Of a DNA stretch of 20,275 bases, positions 1-6,829 are shown piece after piece. The stretch covers positions 1 through 20,275 of the forward strand of contig DATBLZ010000012.1 of assembly GCA_036555065.1 (NCBI GenBank). The letters are read 5' to 3'. The notes beneath the pieces are model-generated. The model was not told the DNA's origin, searched no databases, and worked only from the letters and a program-made list of their open reading frames with translations. The position numbers and the translations under genes are program-made. Position 1 is the stretch's first letter, and every line of letters starts with the position of its first letter. This stretch comes from DATBLZ01 sp036555065. Its GTDB lineage: Bacteria > Pseudomonadota > Gammaproteobacteria > Steroidobacterales > Rariloculaceae.

Positions 1-2090
1 AGCACGTCCGCGGCGCCGAGCGAATAGCCGGCGAGGATCTGGGCGATCCGCATGACCTGATCTTGATACAGGATGACCCCATACGTCGGCTTGAGCACGG
101 CTTCGAGGCTCGGGTGCAGGTCATCGATCGGCCTAGCGTTGCGGCCGTGCTTGCGCTCGATGAAGTCATCGACCATGCCCGACTGCAGCGGTCCGGGCCG
201 AAATAGCGCGAGAATCGCGACGAGGTCATCGAAGCGGTCGGGCTTGAGCCGCTTGATTAGATCGCGCATGCCGCGCGACTCGAGCTGGAAGATCGCCGTC
301 GTCTGGCAGCGCTGCAGAAGATCGTAGGTCTTGCGGTCATCGACCGCGAGCGCCGCGATATCGAGCGGCTCCTCGCCGCGCTTCGCGAGCTCGACGTTGA
401 TCGCCGCAACGGCCTTGTCGATGATCGTGAGCGTTTTCAAACCGAGGAAGTCGAACTTCACTAGACCGATCTTCACGAGATCGTCCATATCGAGCTGCGA
501 CAGGGACGCGCCTTCCGGCGTCCGGTAGAGAGGCATGAACTCGGTCAACGCCTCGGGCGCGATCACGACGCCGCCCGCGTGAGTGCCGGCGTTGCGCGCG
601 AGCCCTTCGAGCTGCTTGGCGAGGTCGATGAGCCCGCGAACCTCGTCTTCCGATTCGTAGAGCGCGCGAAGCTCCTTGTCCTCGAGCGCCTTGTCGAGCG
701 TGATGCCGAGCTCGAACGGTATGAGCTTCGCTATTCGATCGACGTACCCGTACGGCATGCCGAGCACTCGGCCCACGTCGCGAACGACGGCGCGCGCAGC
801 CATCGTGCCGTAGGTGACGATCTGCGAGACCCGGTCCTTGCCATAGCGTTGGCTCACGTACTCGATGACGCGGTCGCGGCCCTCGATGCAGAAATCCACA
901 TCGAAGTCCGGAAGCGTCACGCGCTCGGGATTCAGGAATCGCTCGAAGATCAAATCGTAGGCGAGCGGATCGAGGTCCGTGATCTTCAGAGAATAGGCGA
1001 CGAGCGAGCCCGCGCCCGAGCCGCGCCCCGGCCCGACGGGAATCCGGTTCGCGCGCGCCCACGCGATGAAGTCGGCGACGATGAGAAAGTAGCCCTCGAA
1101 GCCCATCTTGCAGATCATGTCGAGCTCGCGCGCGAGCCGCGCTTCGTAGGCGGCGACTCGTGCCGGCTCGATGCGGTTCTGCGCGAGGCGCGCGGCGAGA
1201 CCGCTCGCTGCCTGCTCACGCAGCCACACCTCTGCCGTTCGGCCGCCCGGCGACTCGAAGCGCGGCAGGAAGACCTGGCCGACACTGAGCTCGAAATTGC
1301 AGCGCTTCGCGATTTCGACCGTGTTCGCGAGCGCCTCGGGCAGCTCCGCGAACCGTTCGGCCATCTGCGTCGGCGACTTGAGGAACTGCTCTTCGCTGTA
1401 GTCGCGCGGCCGGTTCGCGTCGTTGAGCGTGCGCCCCTGAGCAATGCAGACGCGCGTCTCATGCGCCTCGAACTCGCGGCGCTCGAGAAAACAGACTTCG
1501 TTGGTCGCAACGACGGGCACGGCACGCGCCGCCGCGAGCTCGACGGCGCGCTGCAGATACTCGTTCTCGCCGGGCAATCCGAGGCGCTGCAGCTCGATGT
1601 AAAAGCGGCCCGGCAACAACCTGCACCATCCGTCGAGAACGCCGCGGGCGCGCTCGCTTCCGTGCCCGAGCAGCACGCGGCCGAGCTCGCCGCGCTGCGC
1701 GCCCGAAAGCGCGATCAGGTCCTCGAGCGCGCGGGGATCGAGCCACTCCTTGAGCACGAGCGAGCCGCCGGGCTTGAGCGCGTGGCTCCTCGTCAAGAGC
1801 TGGCTCAAGTTTTTGTAGCCGCGCAGGCTCGTGCAGAGCAGCGTCAGGCGCGCGGGCGCTGGATCGCCAGGCGCATCGGCAATCCAAACGTCGGCGCCGA
1901 TGATCGGCTTAACGCCGGCCCCGACCGCGGCCCGATAGAACTTGACGAGCGCCGAAACGTTACCGAGATCCGTGAGCGCCACCGCGCTCATGCCGCAGTC
2001 GCGCACCTTGGCGACGAGGGCATCGACGCGCACAACGCTGTCGACGAGCGAGTACTCGCTATGCACGCGCAGGTGCACGAACCCGCTCAT
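1..2090 (-). CDS. dnaE: DNA polymerase III alpha subunit, N-terminal 696 codons (cut by window edge)
   Basis: Replicative DNA polymerase catalytic subunit (C-family). The frame opens at ATG 2090 with MSGFVHLRVHSEYS, the PHP-domain start typical of gammaproteobacterial DnaE, followed by ALTDLGNVSALVKFY. The PHP domain covers about residues 1-270. The polymerase palm has PDFDVDF at residues 394-400, giving catalytic Asp397 and Asp399. The third catalytic Asp is D547 in VKFDFLGL. The GPGRGSGAGSLVAY nucleotide-binding stretch lies just before the palm motif. The frame is open to base 1, so the fingers C-terminus, the beta-binding motif, the OB domain and the tau-binding end are outside the window (family length about 1160 aa). 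The start ATG overlaps the rnhB stop as ATGA, and dnaE is the last gene of the cluster seen here. The identity is firm; only completeness is unknown. Confidence 0.97.
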   Translation of the reverse strand, partial: MSGFVHLRVHSEYSLVDSVVRVDALVAKVRDCGMSAVALTDLGNVSALVKFYRAAVGAGVKPIIGADVWIADAPGDPAPARLTLLCTSLRGYKNLSQLLTRSHALKPGGSLVLKEWLDPRALEDLIALSGAQRGELGRVLLGHGSERARGVLDGWCRLLPGRFYIELQRLGLPGENEYLQRAVELAAARAVPVVATNEVCFLERREFEAHETRVCIAQGRTLNDANRPRDYSEEQFLKSPTQMAERFAELPEALANTVEIAKRCNFELSVGQVFLPRFESPGGRTAEVWLREQAASGLAARLAQNRIEPARVAAYEARLARELDMICKMGFEGYFLIVADFIAWARANRIPVGPGRGSGAGSLVAYSLKITDLDPLAYDLIFERFLNPERVTLPDFDVDFCIEGRDRVIEYVSQRYGKDRVSQIVTYGTMAARAVVRDVGRVLGMPYGYVDRIAKLIPFELGITLDKALEDKELRALYESEDEVRGLIDLAKQLEGLARNAGTHAGGVVIAPEALTEFMPLYRTPEGASLSQLDMDDLVKIGLVKFDFLGLKTLTIIDKAVAAINVELAKRGEEPLDIAALAVDDRKTYDLLQRCQTTAIFQLESRGMRDLIKRLKPDRFDDLVAILALFRPGPLQSGMVDDFIERKHGRNARPIDDLHPSLEAVLKPTYGVILYQDQVMRIAQILAGYSLGAADV

Positions 2091-2710
2091 GCGAAGAGCT
2101 GCCCCTGCCGGTCGTACACCGGTGCGAAGCTCGTGCGATGAATTGCGCACGGCCCGAGGCTCTTGAGCTGCGCCATGTGCTCGCGCGTCGCGTAGCCCTT
2201 GTTGCGGTCGAAGCCGTAATCGGGGAAGCGACGATGCCAGCGGCGCATGAGCCTGTCGCGGCAGACCTTCGCGAGGATCGATGCCGCGCTGATGCAGGGC
2301 TCCGTGAGATCGCCGTCGACGATCGCCTGCGCCGCGAGCCGGCGCGAGCCTACTGCAAACAAAGGCAGGCGGTTCCCGTCGACGAGCACGAGCTCAGGGA
2401 TGAGCCCGAGCCGCGCAACGGCACGCTCCATGGCGCGCAGCGACGCCTGGAGGATATTGATCGTGTCTATCTCGGCCGGGTCCGCGAGGCCTAGGCCGAA
2501 CGCGCGGGCGTTGCGCCTGATCGCGCGCGCTAACTCAGTCCGCGCATCGGCCGAGAGCAGCTTCGAATCCGTCAAGCCGTCGATGGGATGGCGCGGGTCG
2601 AGGATCACCGCGGCCGCGACGACCGGGCCTGCGAGCGGCCCGCGTCCCGCCTCGTCGACGCCGGCGATCCAGGTGGGAGCGGCTTCAGCCGCGAAGAGTC
2701 GCTGGCTCAT
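2087..2710 (-). CDS. rnhB: Ribonuclease HII
   Basis: Endonuclease that cuts the RNA strand of RNA-DNA hybrids and removes misincorporated ribonucleotides. The product is 207 aa. VDEAGRG gives catalytic D19 and E20, VDGNR gives D111, and the VDGDLTEP segment before SAASILAKVCRD gives D134, completing the DEDD set. The start ATG at 2710 overlaps the lpxB stop (ATGA) and fits the family length; the frame stays open upstream only as a shadow of lpxB. The stop overlaps the dnaE ATG. Oddity: residues 5-13 (LFAAEAAPT) are encoded by a full REP-like repeat (2673-2697), immediately before the conserved WIAGVDEAGRG block. RNase HII N-termini vary, so a repeat insertion there is tolerable. Confidence 0.96.
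   Translation of the reverse strand: MSQRLFAAEAAPTWIAGVDEAGRGPLAGPVVAAAVILDPRHPIDGLTDSKLLSADARTELARAIRRNARAFGLGLADPAEIDTINILQASLRAMERAVARLGLIPELVLVDGNRLPLFAVGSRRLAAQAIVDGDLTEPCISAASILAKVCRDRLMRRWHRRFPDYGFDRNKGYATREHMAQLKSLGPCAIHRTSFAPVYDRQGQLFA
2673..2697 (+). repeat. REP-like palindromic repeat embedded in rnhB
   Basis: 25-nt copy reading GTGGGAGCGG, CTTCA, GCCGCGAAGA on the plus strand. It matches the intergenic copies elsewhere in this window (GTRGGAGCGG, variable centre, GCCGCGATTC) except at the last bases. It lies in the rnhB coding sequence and encodes residues 5-13. The core GCGGCTTCAGCCGC forms a short hairpin. Confidence 0.8.
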
Positions 2711-3876
2711 GCTTTCGCCCCCGCAAGCTCGACGACAGCCCGCGCAGCCGTCTGGCTCGCGCCGTGGCGCAGCTCGGCGTGAATCCGCTCGAACTCGGCG
2801 CGCCAGTCGGCATCGCGCATGCGGCCCTCGAGACATTCGAGAACGGCGGGACCCAAGACCTCGGGGCGCACTTGCCCTTGCACGTATTCGCCGACGAGCT
2901 CGCGGCCGGCGAGCAGGTTCGGCAGCGAAAAATGTTTGAGCCGCGAGACGCCCATACAACGCAGTATCCAGTAAGACACGGACGCCATGCGATAGGCAAC
3001 CACCATCGGCTTCTTGAGCAACATGGCTTCGAGACTCGCCGTTCCCGAGGCCGTGAGGACCGCATCGGCCGCTGCCATGACTTCCTGCGCGCGGCCCGTC
3101 ACGAGCTTGGCCGGCGGGTCGAGCGTAACGCCCGCTGTTGCGGCGCGAAACTCCGCGCCCATGGCCTCATTGGCGAGTGCGACGACGACCTCGAGCGGGC
3201 GGCGTGCCCTGAGCCACGCTGCGGTGGTCAGAAACGGCCGGCTGAGTCGGGACACCTCGCTGCGGCGGCTCCCGGGCAGCAGCGCGAGGACCCCGCCACC
3301 CACGCCGAGGCCGAGCGCGCGGCGCGCGGCGCCCACGTCGACCGTTTTCGGTATGGCGTCGGCAAGCGGATGCCCGACGAATTCCGCGCGCACCCCATGC
3401 TCGGCGTAGAAGGCCGGCTCGAAGGGCAGCACACAGAGGACGAGGTCGACGGAGTTGCGGATTCCCGCGACGCGCGATTGGCGCGTCGCCCAGACCTGCG
3501 GGCTCACGTACTGGACCGTCGGAATGCGCGCGGCTTTGAGCGCCGCGGCGACGGGCAAATTGAAGTCCGGTGAATCGATGCCGACGAAGACGTCGGGGCG
3601 CTCGCCCAACAGGCGCTCGATGAGCCCGCGCCTGAGCCGGAGCAGCCGCCGCAGATGCGGCAACACCTCGGCGAGGCCCATGACCGAGAGCTCCTCGGCG
3701 CCGTGCCAAGCCTCGCAACCGGCTCCGCGCATGCGCGCACCGCCGATGCCGAAGAACCGCGCGTGCGGCGCGCGCGCGCGAATCGCGTCTATGAGACCGC
3801 TGCCCAACGTGTCGCCCGAGGCTTCGCCGGCGACGAGCGCGACCCGAAGCGAGGAAGCCGAGCGAGCCGCCGTCAC
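2707..3876 (-). CDS. lpxB: Lipid-A-disaccharide synthase
   Basis: GT19 glycosyltransferase that condenses UDP-2,3-diacylglucosamine with lipid X to form the lipid A disaccharide at the inner membrane. The 389-aa product carries VALVAGEASGD near residue 20, FFGIGGARM, VGIDSPDFN, the PFEPAFYAEHGVRAEFVGHPLAD block, LLPGSRRSEV and ASGTASLEAML, all characteristic of LpxB. I chose the GTG at 3876: it is preceded by AGAAGG at good spacing and gives the normal length (family about 380 aa). The frame is open further upstream but that is lpxA sequence. An out-of-frame ATG-AAG-TGA sits 4 nt upstream and its stop overlaps the GTG. The lpxA stop is 14 nt upstream; the lpxB stop overlaps the rnhB ATG. Confidence 0.96.
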   Translation of the reverse strand: MTAARSASSLRVALVAGEASGDTLGSGLIDAIRARAPHARFFGIGGARMRGAGCEAWHGAEELSVMGLAEVLPHLRRLLRLRRGLIERLLGERPDVFVGIDSPDFNLPVAAALKAARIPTVQYVSPQVWATRQSRVAGIRNSVDLVLCVLPFEPAFYAEHGVRAEFVGHPLADAIPKTVDVGAARRALGLGVGGGVLALLPGSRRSEVSRLSRPFLTTAAWLRARRPLEVVVALANEAMGAEFRAATAGVTLDPPAKLVTGRAQEVMAAADAVLTASGTASLEAMLLKKPMVVAYRMASVSYWILRCMGVSRLKHFSLPNLLAGRELVGEYVQGQVRPEVLGPAVLECLEGRMRDADWRAEFERIHAELRHGASQTAARAVVELAGAKA

Positions 3877-3890
3877 TTCATGCCTTCTGT

Positions 3891-4661
3891 CTAGCGAACC
3901 AACCCGCGCGAGCCCGCACGCAGCGATTCGACGAAGGGTTTGAGCACGGGCTCCGCGGCGATGCGTCCGGCGAGCGCATCGATAGCCTCTTCGAGGCTCA
4001 AGCCCTGCCGATACAGAATCTTGTACGCGTCCTTGGCGCTGCGGACCTCGGCCTCCGTGAACCCGCGGCGCTTGAGTCCCTCGGCATTGATGCTGCGCGG
4101 CTCCGCAGGCTGCCCGGAGACGGTGATCCACGCAGGAACATCCTTGGTCACGGAGCTGAACAATGCGCAAAACGAGCTTACGCCGAGGCGGCAAAATTGG
4201 TGGACCGCCGTAAACCCGCCGAGGATCGCGTAATCGTCGACGTGCACATGACCGGCGATCGAAGCATTGTTCGCGAAAATCGTGTGGTTGCCGACGACGC
4301 AGTCGTGCGCAATGTGCGTATAGGCCATGAGCCAGTTGTCGTCGCCGACGCGCGTGACGCCTTGGTCCTGCACCGTGCCTCGATTGATGGTGCAATACTC
4401 TCGAATCGTGTTGCCATTACCGATGACGAGCCGAGTACGCTCGCCGCGATACTTCTTGTCCTGAGGATCATCGCCGATCGAGGCGAACTGAAAGATGTGA
4501 TTGCCCTCGCCTATCGTCGTCGGGCCCTTGACGAAGGCATGCCCTTCGATTCGTGTGCGCGCGCCGACCTCGACGTCCGCACCGATGATCGCATACGGCC
4601 CGACGTGCGCAGTCTCGTGAACGCGCGCATCCGCCGAAACGACCGCGCGCGCGTCGATCAA
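3891..4661 (-). CDS. lpxA: UDP-N-acetylglucosamine O-acyltransferase
   Basis: First enzyme of lipid A synthesis; transfers a 3-hydroxyacyl chain from ACP to the 3-OH of UDP-GlcNAc. The 256-aa product is a left-handed beta-helix of hexapeptide repeats with a C-terminal helical part ending SRGLVR. The HIAHD motif (H116, catalytic H119) and VHQF (H154) match E. coli H122, H125 and H160. The start is TTG at 4661, overlapping the fabZ stop as TTGA; it gives the standard MIDARA N-terminus and no better start exists. Gapless alignment from VHQFC to DVP places L167 at the E. coli G173 chain-length ruler position, which suggests an acyl donor shorter than C14 (inference). Followed by lpxB. Confidence 0.96.
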   Translation of the reverse strand: MIDARAVVSADARVHETAHVGPYAIIGADVEVGARTRIEGHAFVKGPTTIGEGNHIFQFASIGDDPQDKKYRGERTRLVIGNGNTIREYCTINRGTVQDQGVTRVGDDNWLMAYTHIAHDCVVGNHTIFANNASIAGHVHVDDYAILGGFTAVHQFCRLGVSSFCALFSSVTKDVPAWITVSGQPAEPRSINAEGLKRRGFTEAEVRSAKDAYKILYRQGLSLEEAIDALAGRIAAEPVLKPFVESLRAGSRGLVR

Positions 4662-5113
4662 GCTTGATTTCCCGAAGCCATGATGATGTCGGCTTCGACG
4701 ACGACCGTCGCGTCGACCTCGCCGACACAGTGGAAGAACCAGACGTTGCGCTTGTGCTTAGTCAGCTCGGCCTTGAGTATGATCTGATCGCCGGGAGTTA
4801 CGGTTTGCTTGAAGCGCGCGTTCTCGACGCCGAGCAGATACAGGATCACCCCGGATCGCTGCTCGGAATCGAGGGTCTCCCACACGAGGAGGCCGGCCGT
4901 CTGCGCGAGCGACTCGATCGCGAGCACGCCCGGCATGACCGGGTGACCCGGGAAATGCCCGACGAAGTGCGCCTCGTTGGCGGTAACGTTTTTGATTGCC
5001 ACGATCGTCGCGCCCGGCGTCACGCTGAGGACGCGATCGACCATGAGGAAAGGGAAACGGTGCGGCAAACGCTCCAGGATCGCCTCGATATCGCGTGCGC
5101 TCGGTTCAGTCAT
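4658..5113 (-). CDS. fabZ: 3-hydroxyacyl-ACP dehydratase FabZ
   Basis: Hotdog-fold dehydratase of type II fatty acid synthesis; converts (3R)-hydroxyacyl-ACP to trans-2-enoyl-ACP and so competes with LpxA/LpxD for the same ACP pool. The 151-aa product has PHRFPFLMVDRV, GHFPGHPVMPGV with catalytic H53, and E67 fourteen residues later in IESLAQTAG. ATG 5113 overlaps the lpxD stop (ATGA), placing fabZ in the -1 frame of lpxD. The fabZ frame is open far upstream through lpxD, so a -1 slip on the A7 run at 5125-5131 would give an in-frame LpxD-FabZ fusion; I do not claim that it occurs. The stop overlaps the lpxA TTG start. Confidence 0.97.
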   Translation of the reverse strand: MTEPSARDIEAILERLPHRFPFLMVDRVLSVTPGATIVAIKNVTANEAHFVGHFPGHPVMPGVLAIESLAQTAGLLVWETLDSEQRSGVILYLLGVENARFKQTVTPGDQIILKAELTKHKRNVWFFHCVGEVDATVVVEADIIMASGNQA

Positions 5114-6237
5114 TTGGTCCGGCCTTTTTTTCGTCTCTTGTCGGCGCTGCGCCGTTGCGGCGGTTGTGCGCGCCCGCGCGGGCGCGCCCCTTGGTTCCCC
5201 GGTGGGAGCGGCGCCGGCCGCGATTCCACCGTCTTCGCGAGCGCGTGCAGCCGCTCGGCTATTGTATCGAGGTTCCGCAAGCGCGCCGTAGTCCGCCGCC
5301 AGCGCACCGCCTCCTCGGCCGGCAGGCAACCGCCGTAGACACCGGGCTCCGTAATCGATTGGGTCACGGAGCTGTGAAAGAGCAGCGTGACGTCGTCGCA
5401 AATCGTGAGCTGATTCGCGACGATGGCGCCGCCTCCGAACTTGCACCGCCGGCCGATCCGCGTGCTTCCCGCGACGCCGGACATCGCCGCCATGACCGTG
5501 TGCGCGCCTACGCGAACGTTGTGCGCGATCTGCACGAGGTTGTCGACCTTGACTCCGTCCTCCAGCACGGTCGCATCGATCGTGCCGCGATCGATCGTCG
5601 TATTCGCGCCGATCTCGACATCGTTGCCGATGGTGACCGTACCGAGCTGTGGGATCTTGACCCACTCCCCGCCGTCCTCGGCGAACCCGAATCCGTCGGC
5701 GCCGATGACGGCGCCCGAATGGACGATGCAGCGTTCGCCGAGCGTGACGTTGTCGAGCAAGCTCACGCGCGGCGCGATGTGCGTATCGTTGCCCACGCGC
5801 ACGCCGCTGCCGACGATCGCGCCCGGGCCGATGACGACGTTCGCACCCAAAACCGCGTTCGCGCCGATGACGGCGCCCGCACCGACGTGCACGGATTTCG
5901 GCACCGAGGCACTCGGCGCGACGCTCGCCGCGGGATGAATCCCGGGTTCGGCCGCACGCCGCGGATGCAGGTATGCCGCGATGCGCGCGTACGTCGCGTA
6001 TGGATTCGCCGTGACGAGGCACGCGACGGGACACGCAGTCGCGAAGCGCTCGTTGAGGACCACGGCGCCCGCGCGCGTCGTCGCGAGTTGGTCGCGATAG
6101 TGTGGATTTGCGAGAAAGGTGACGGCGTCGCTCGTCGCGCCGCTGAGCGTCGCCACATGCGTGACGGTCGCGTCACCGCGGCCGCGCAGGCGGCAGCCGA
6201 ATTTGGCCGCGAGCTCCTGAAGAGTCGCCGATTGCAT
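5110..6237 (-). CDS. lpxD: UDP-3-O-(3-hydroxyacyl)glucosamine N-acyltransferase
   Basis: Third step of lipid A synthesis; adds a 3-hydroxyacyl chain to the 2-amino group of UDP-3-O-acyl-GlcN. 375 aa: an N-terminal uridine-binding domain (about 1-100, with TFLANPHYRDQL), a hexapeptide beta-helix (about 100-300), and catalytic H239 in VQIAHNV, at the same number as in E. coli. TEPGVYGGCLPAEE and a C-terminal helix follow. The conserved protein would end near residue 337. From E338 the frame runs through a REP-like repeat (residues 338-346) and then an arginine/proline/lysine-rich tail to 375, about 35 residues longer than E. coli LpxD. ATG 6237 lacks a clear Shine-Dalgarno; the 16-nt gap after skp is filled by a hairpin. 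The stop overlaps fabZ. Confidence 0.96.
   Translation of the reverse strand: MQSATLQELAAKFGCRLRGRGDATVTHVATLSGATSDAVTFLANPHYRDQLATTRAGAVVLNERFATACPVACLVTANPYATYARIAAYLHPRRAAEPGIHPAASVAPSASVPKSVHVGAGAVIGANAVLGANVVIGPGAIVGSGVRVGNDTHIAPRVSLLDNVTLGERCIVHSGAVIGADGFGFAEDGGEWVKIPQLGTVTIGNDVEIGANTTIDRGTIDATVLEDGVKVDNLVQIAHNVRVGAHTVMAAMSGVAGSTRIGRRCKFGGGAIVANQLTICDDVTLLFHSSVTQSITEPGVYGGCLPAEEAVRWRRTTARLRNLDTIAERLHALAKTVESRPAPLPPGNQGARPRGRAQPPQRRSADKRRKKGRTK
5168..5187. repeat. Perfect 20-nt GC palindrome inside the lpxD tail
   Basis: GCGCGCCC-GCGC-GGGCGCGC is an exact palindrome encoding part of the Arg-rich LpxD tail (around residues 351-357). In the transcript it can form a very stable GC hairpin 55 nt upstream of the fabZ start. 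Composition alone makes short GC palindromes likely here, but 20 exact positions is notable. Confidence 0.75.
5202..5226 (+). repeat. REP-like palindromic repeat embedded in lpxD
   Basis: 25-nt copy: GTGGGAGCGG, CGCCG, GCCGCGATTC. Both flanks are identical to the consensus arms (with the common GTG variant) and only the centre differs. It encodes LpxD residues 338-346 in the antisense orientation, exactly where the conserved LpxD fold ends. Confidence 0.8.
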
Positions 6238-6238
6238 G

Positions 6239-6253
6239 CGCGGCTAAGCCGCG
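6239..6253 (-). promoter_or_regulatory. Hairpin filling the skp-lpxD junction
   Basis: On the coding strand the junction reads TGA (skp stop), CGCGGC, TTA, GCCGCG, one base, then ATG (lpxD). The six-base arms pair perfectly around a three-base loop and occupy the place where a Shine-Dalgarno would be. The core resembles a REP centre one base shorter, without the flanking GTAGGAG arm. The sequence is seen directly; control of lpxD translation is inference. Confidence 0.55.
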
Positions 6254-6814
6254 TCAGGGGTTGGCCGGCGGGCTATTGCTGCCTTGTGCCGTGCTCGGCC
6301 CGAGCGTCGCAAGCACGTCCGCAGTGATGTTGATGGCGTCGCTTGCATAGACGGCCTCATATAGAACGAGATCGAACCCGGCATTACGCGCATATTCCTG
6401 AACCCGCAAGACGATCGTGCGCTGAAGCTCGCCGAGCGCCTCGTTGCGCCGAATGTTGAAATCCTCGGTCGCCTGGTCGCCGGCGCGCTGCAGCTCGCGC
6501 TGCCCGTCGCGAATCTCGCGCTCGAGGTTCGCGCGTTCCTCGTTGCCCATGACGGAGGAATCGCGTTGATAAGTCTCTTGCTTTGTCTTTAGGGTCTGCT
6601 CCATGGTGGCGATTTCACGCTGGCGTGGAGCGAATTCCTCACGCAGCTTCGCCATTAGCTCTTGCGTCTGCGGCGACTGCTCGATGAGCGCTGTCATGTT
6701 GACGACGCCGATCTTAATGTTGGTCGAGGTCTGTGCCGCAGCCGTGCCGAGCGCGAGCGCCGCGAGGAGCCCCGCCGAGCAGCCGACGTAATTCGTCGAT
6801 CGCATCCTTGTCAT
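6254..6814 (-). CDS. skp: Periplasmic OmpH/Skp family chaperone
   Basis: Periplasmic holdase for unfolded outer-membrane proteins on their way to the BAM complex. The 186-aa product has a signal peptide (MTRMRSTNYVGCSAGLLAALALG, cleavage likely after GTAAA at residue 27), then IKIGVVNMTALIEQSPQ typical of the family's first strand. A long charged coiled-coil (about 50-130) gives the tentacles, and NAGFDLVLYEAVYASDAINIT completes the body. I chose ATG 6814 because GAGG lies 9 nt upstream; an in-frame GTG at 6829 directly after the bamA stop and an ATG at 6805 are alternatives. It lies between bamA and lpxD as in related genomes. A cysteine at residue 12 is not in a proper lipobox, so it is not called a lipoprotein. 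Confidence 0.93.
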   Translation of the reverse strand: MTRMRSTNYVGCSAGLLAALALGTAAAQTSTNIKIGVVNMTALIEQSPQTQELMAKLREEFAPRQREIATMEQTLKTKQETYQRDSSVMGNEERANLEREIRDGQRELQRAGDQATEDFNIRRNEALGELQRTIVLRVQEYARNAGFDLVLYEAVYASDAINITADVLATLGPSTAQGSNSPPANP

Positions 6815-6829
6815 GAATTCAATCCTCAC

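Noticed and set aside
579..2141. Long plus-strand open frame opposite dnaE
   Set aside because: It is the antisense shadow of a fully recognisable dnaE frame; the translation is Arg/Glu/Ala-rich with no domain pattern, as expected in GC-rich DNA.
4658..6034. 458-codon frame joining lpxD-region sequence to FabZ
   Set aside because: The upstream part is lpxD read in another frame. Only the FabZ part from ATG 5113 is real, apart from the speculative slip noted in the findings.
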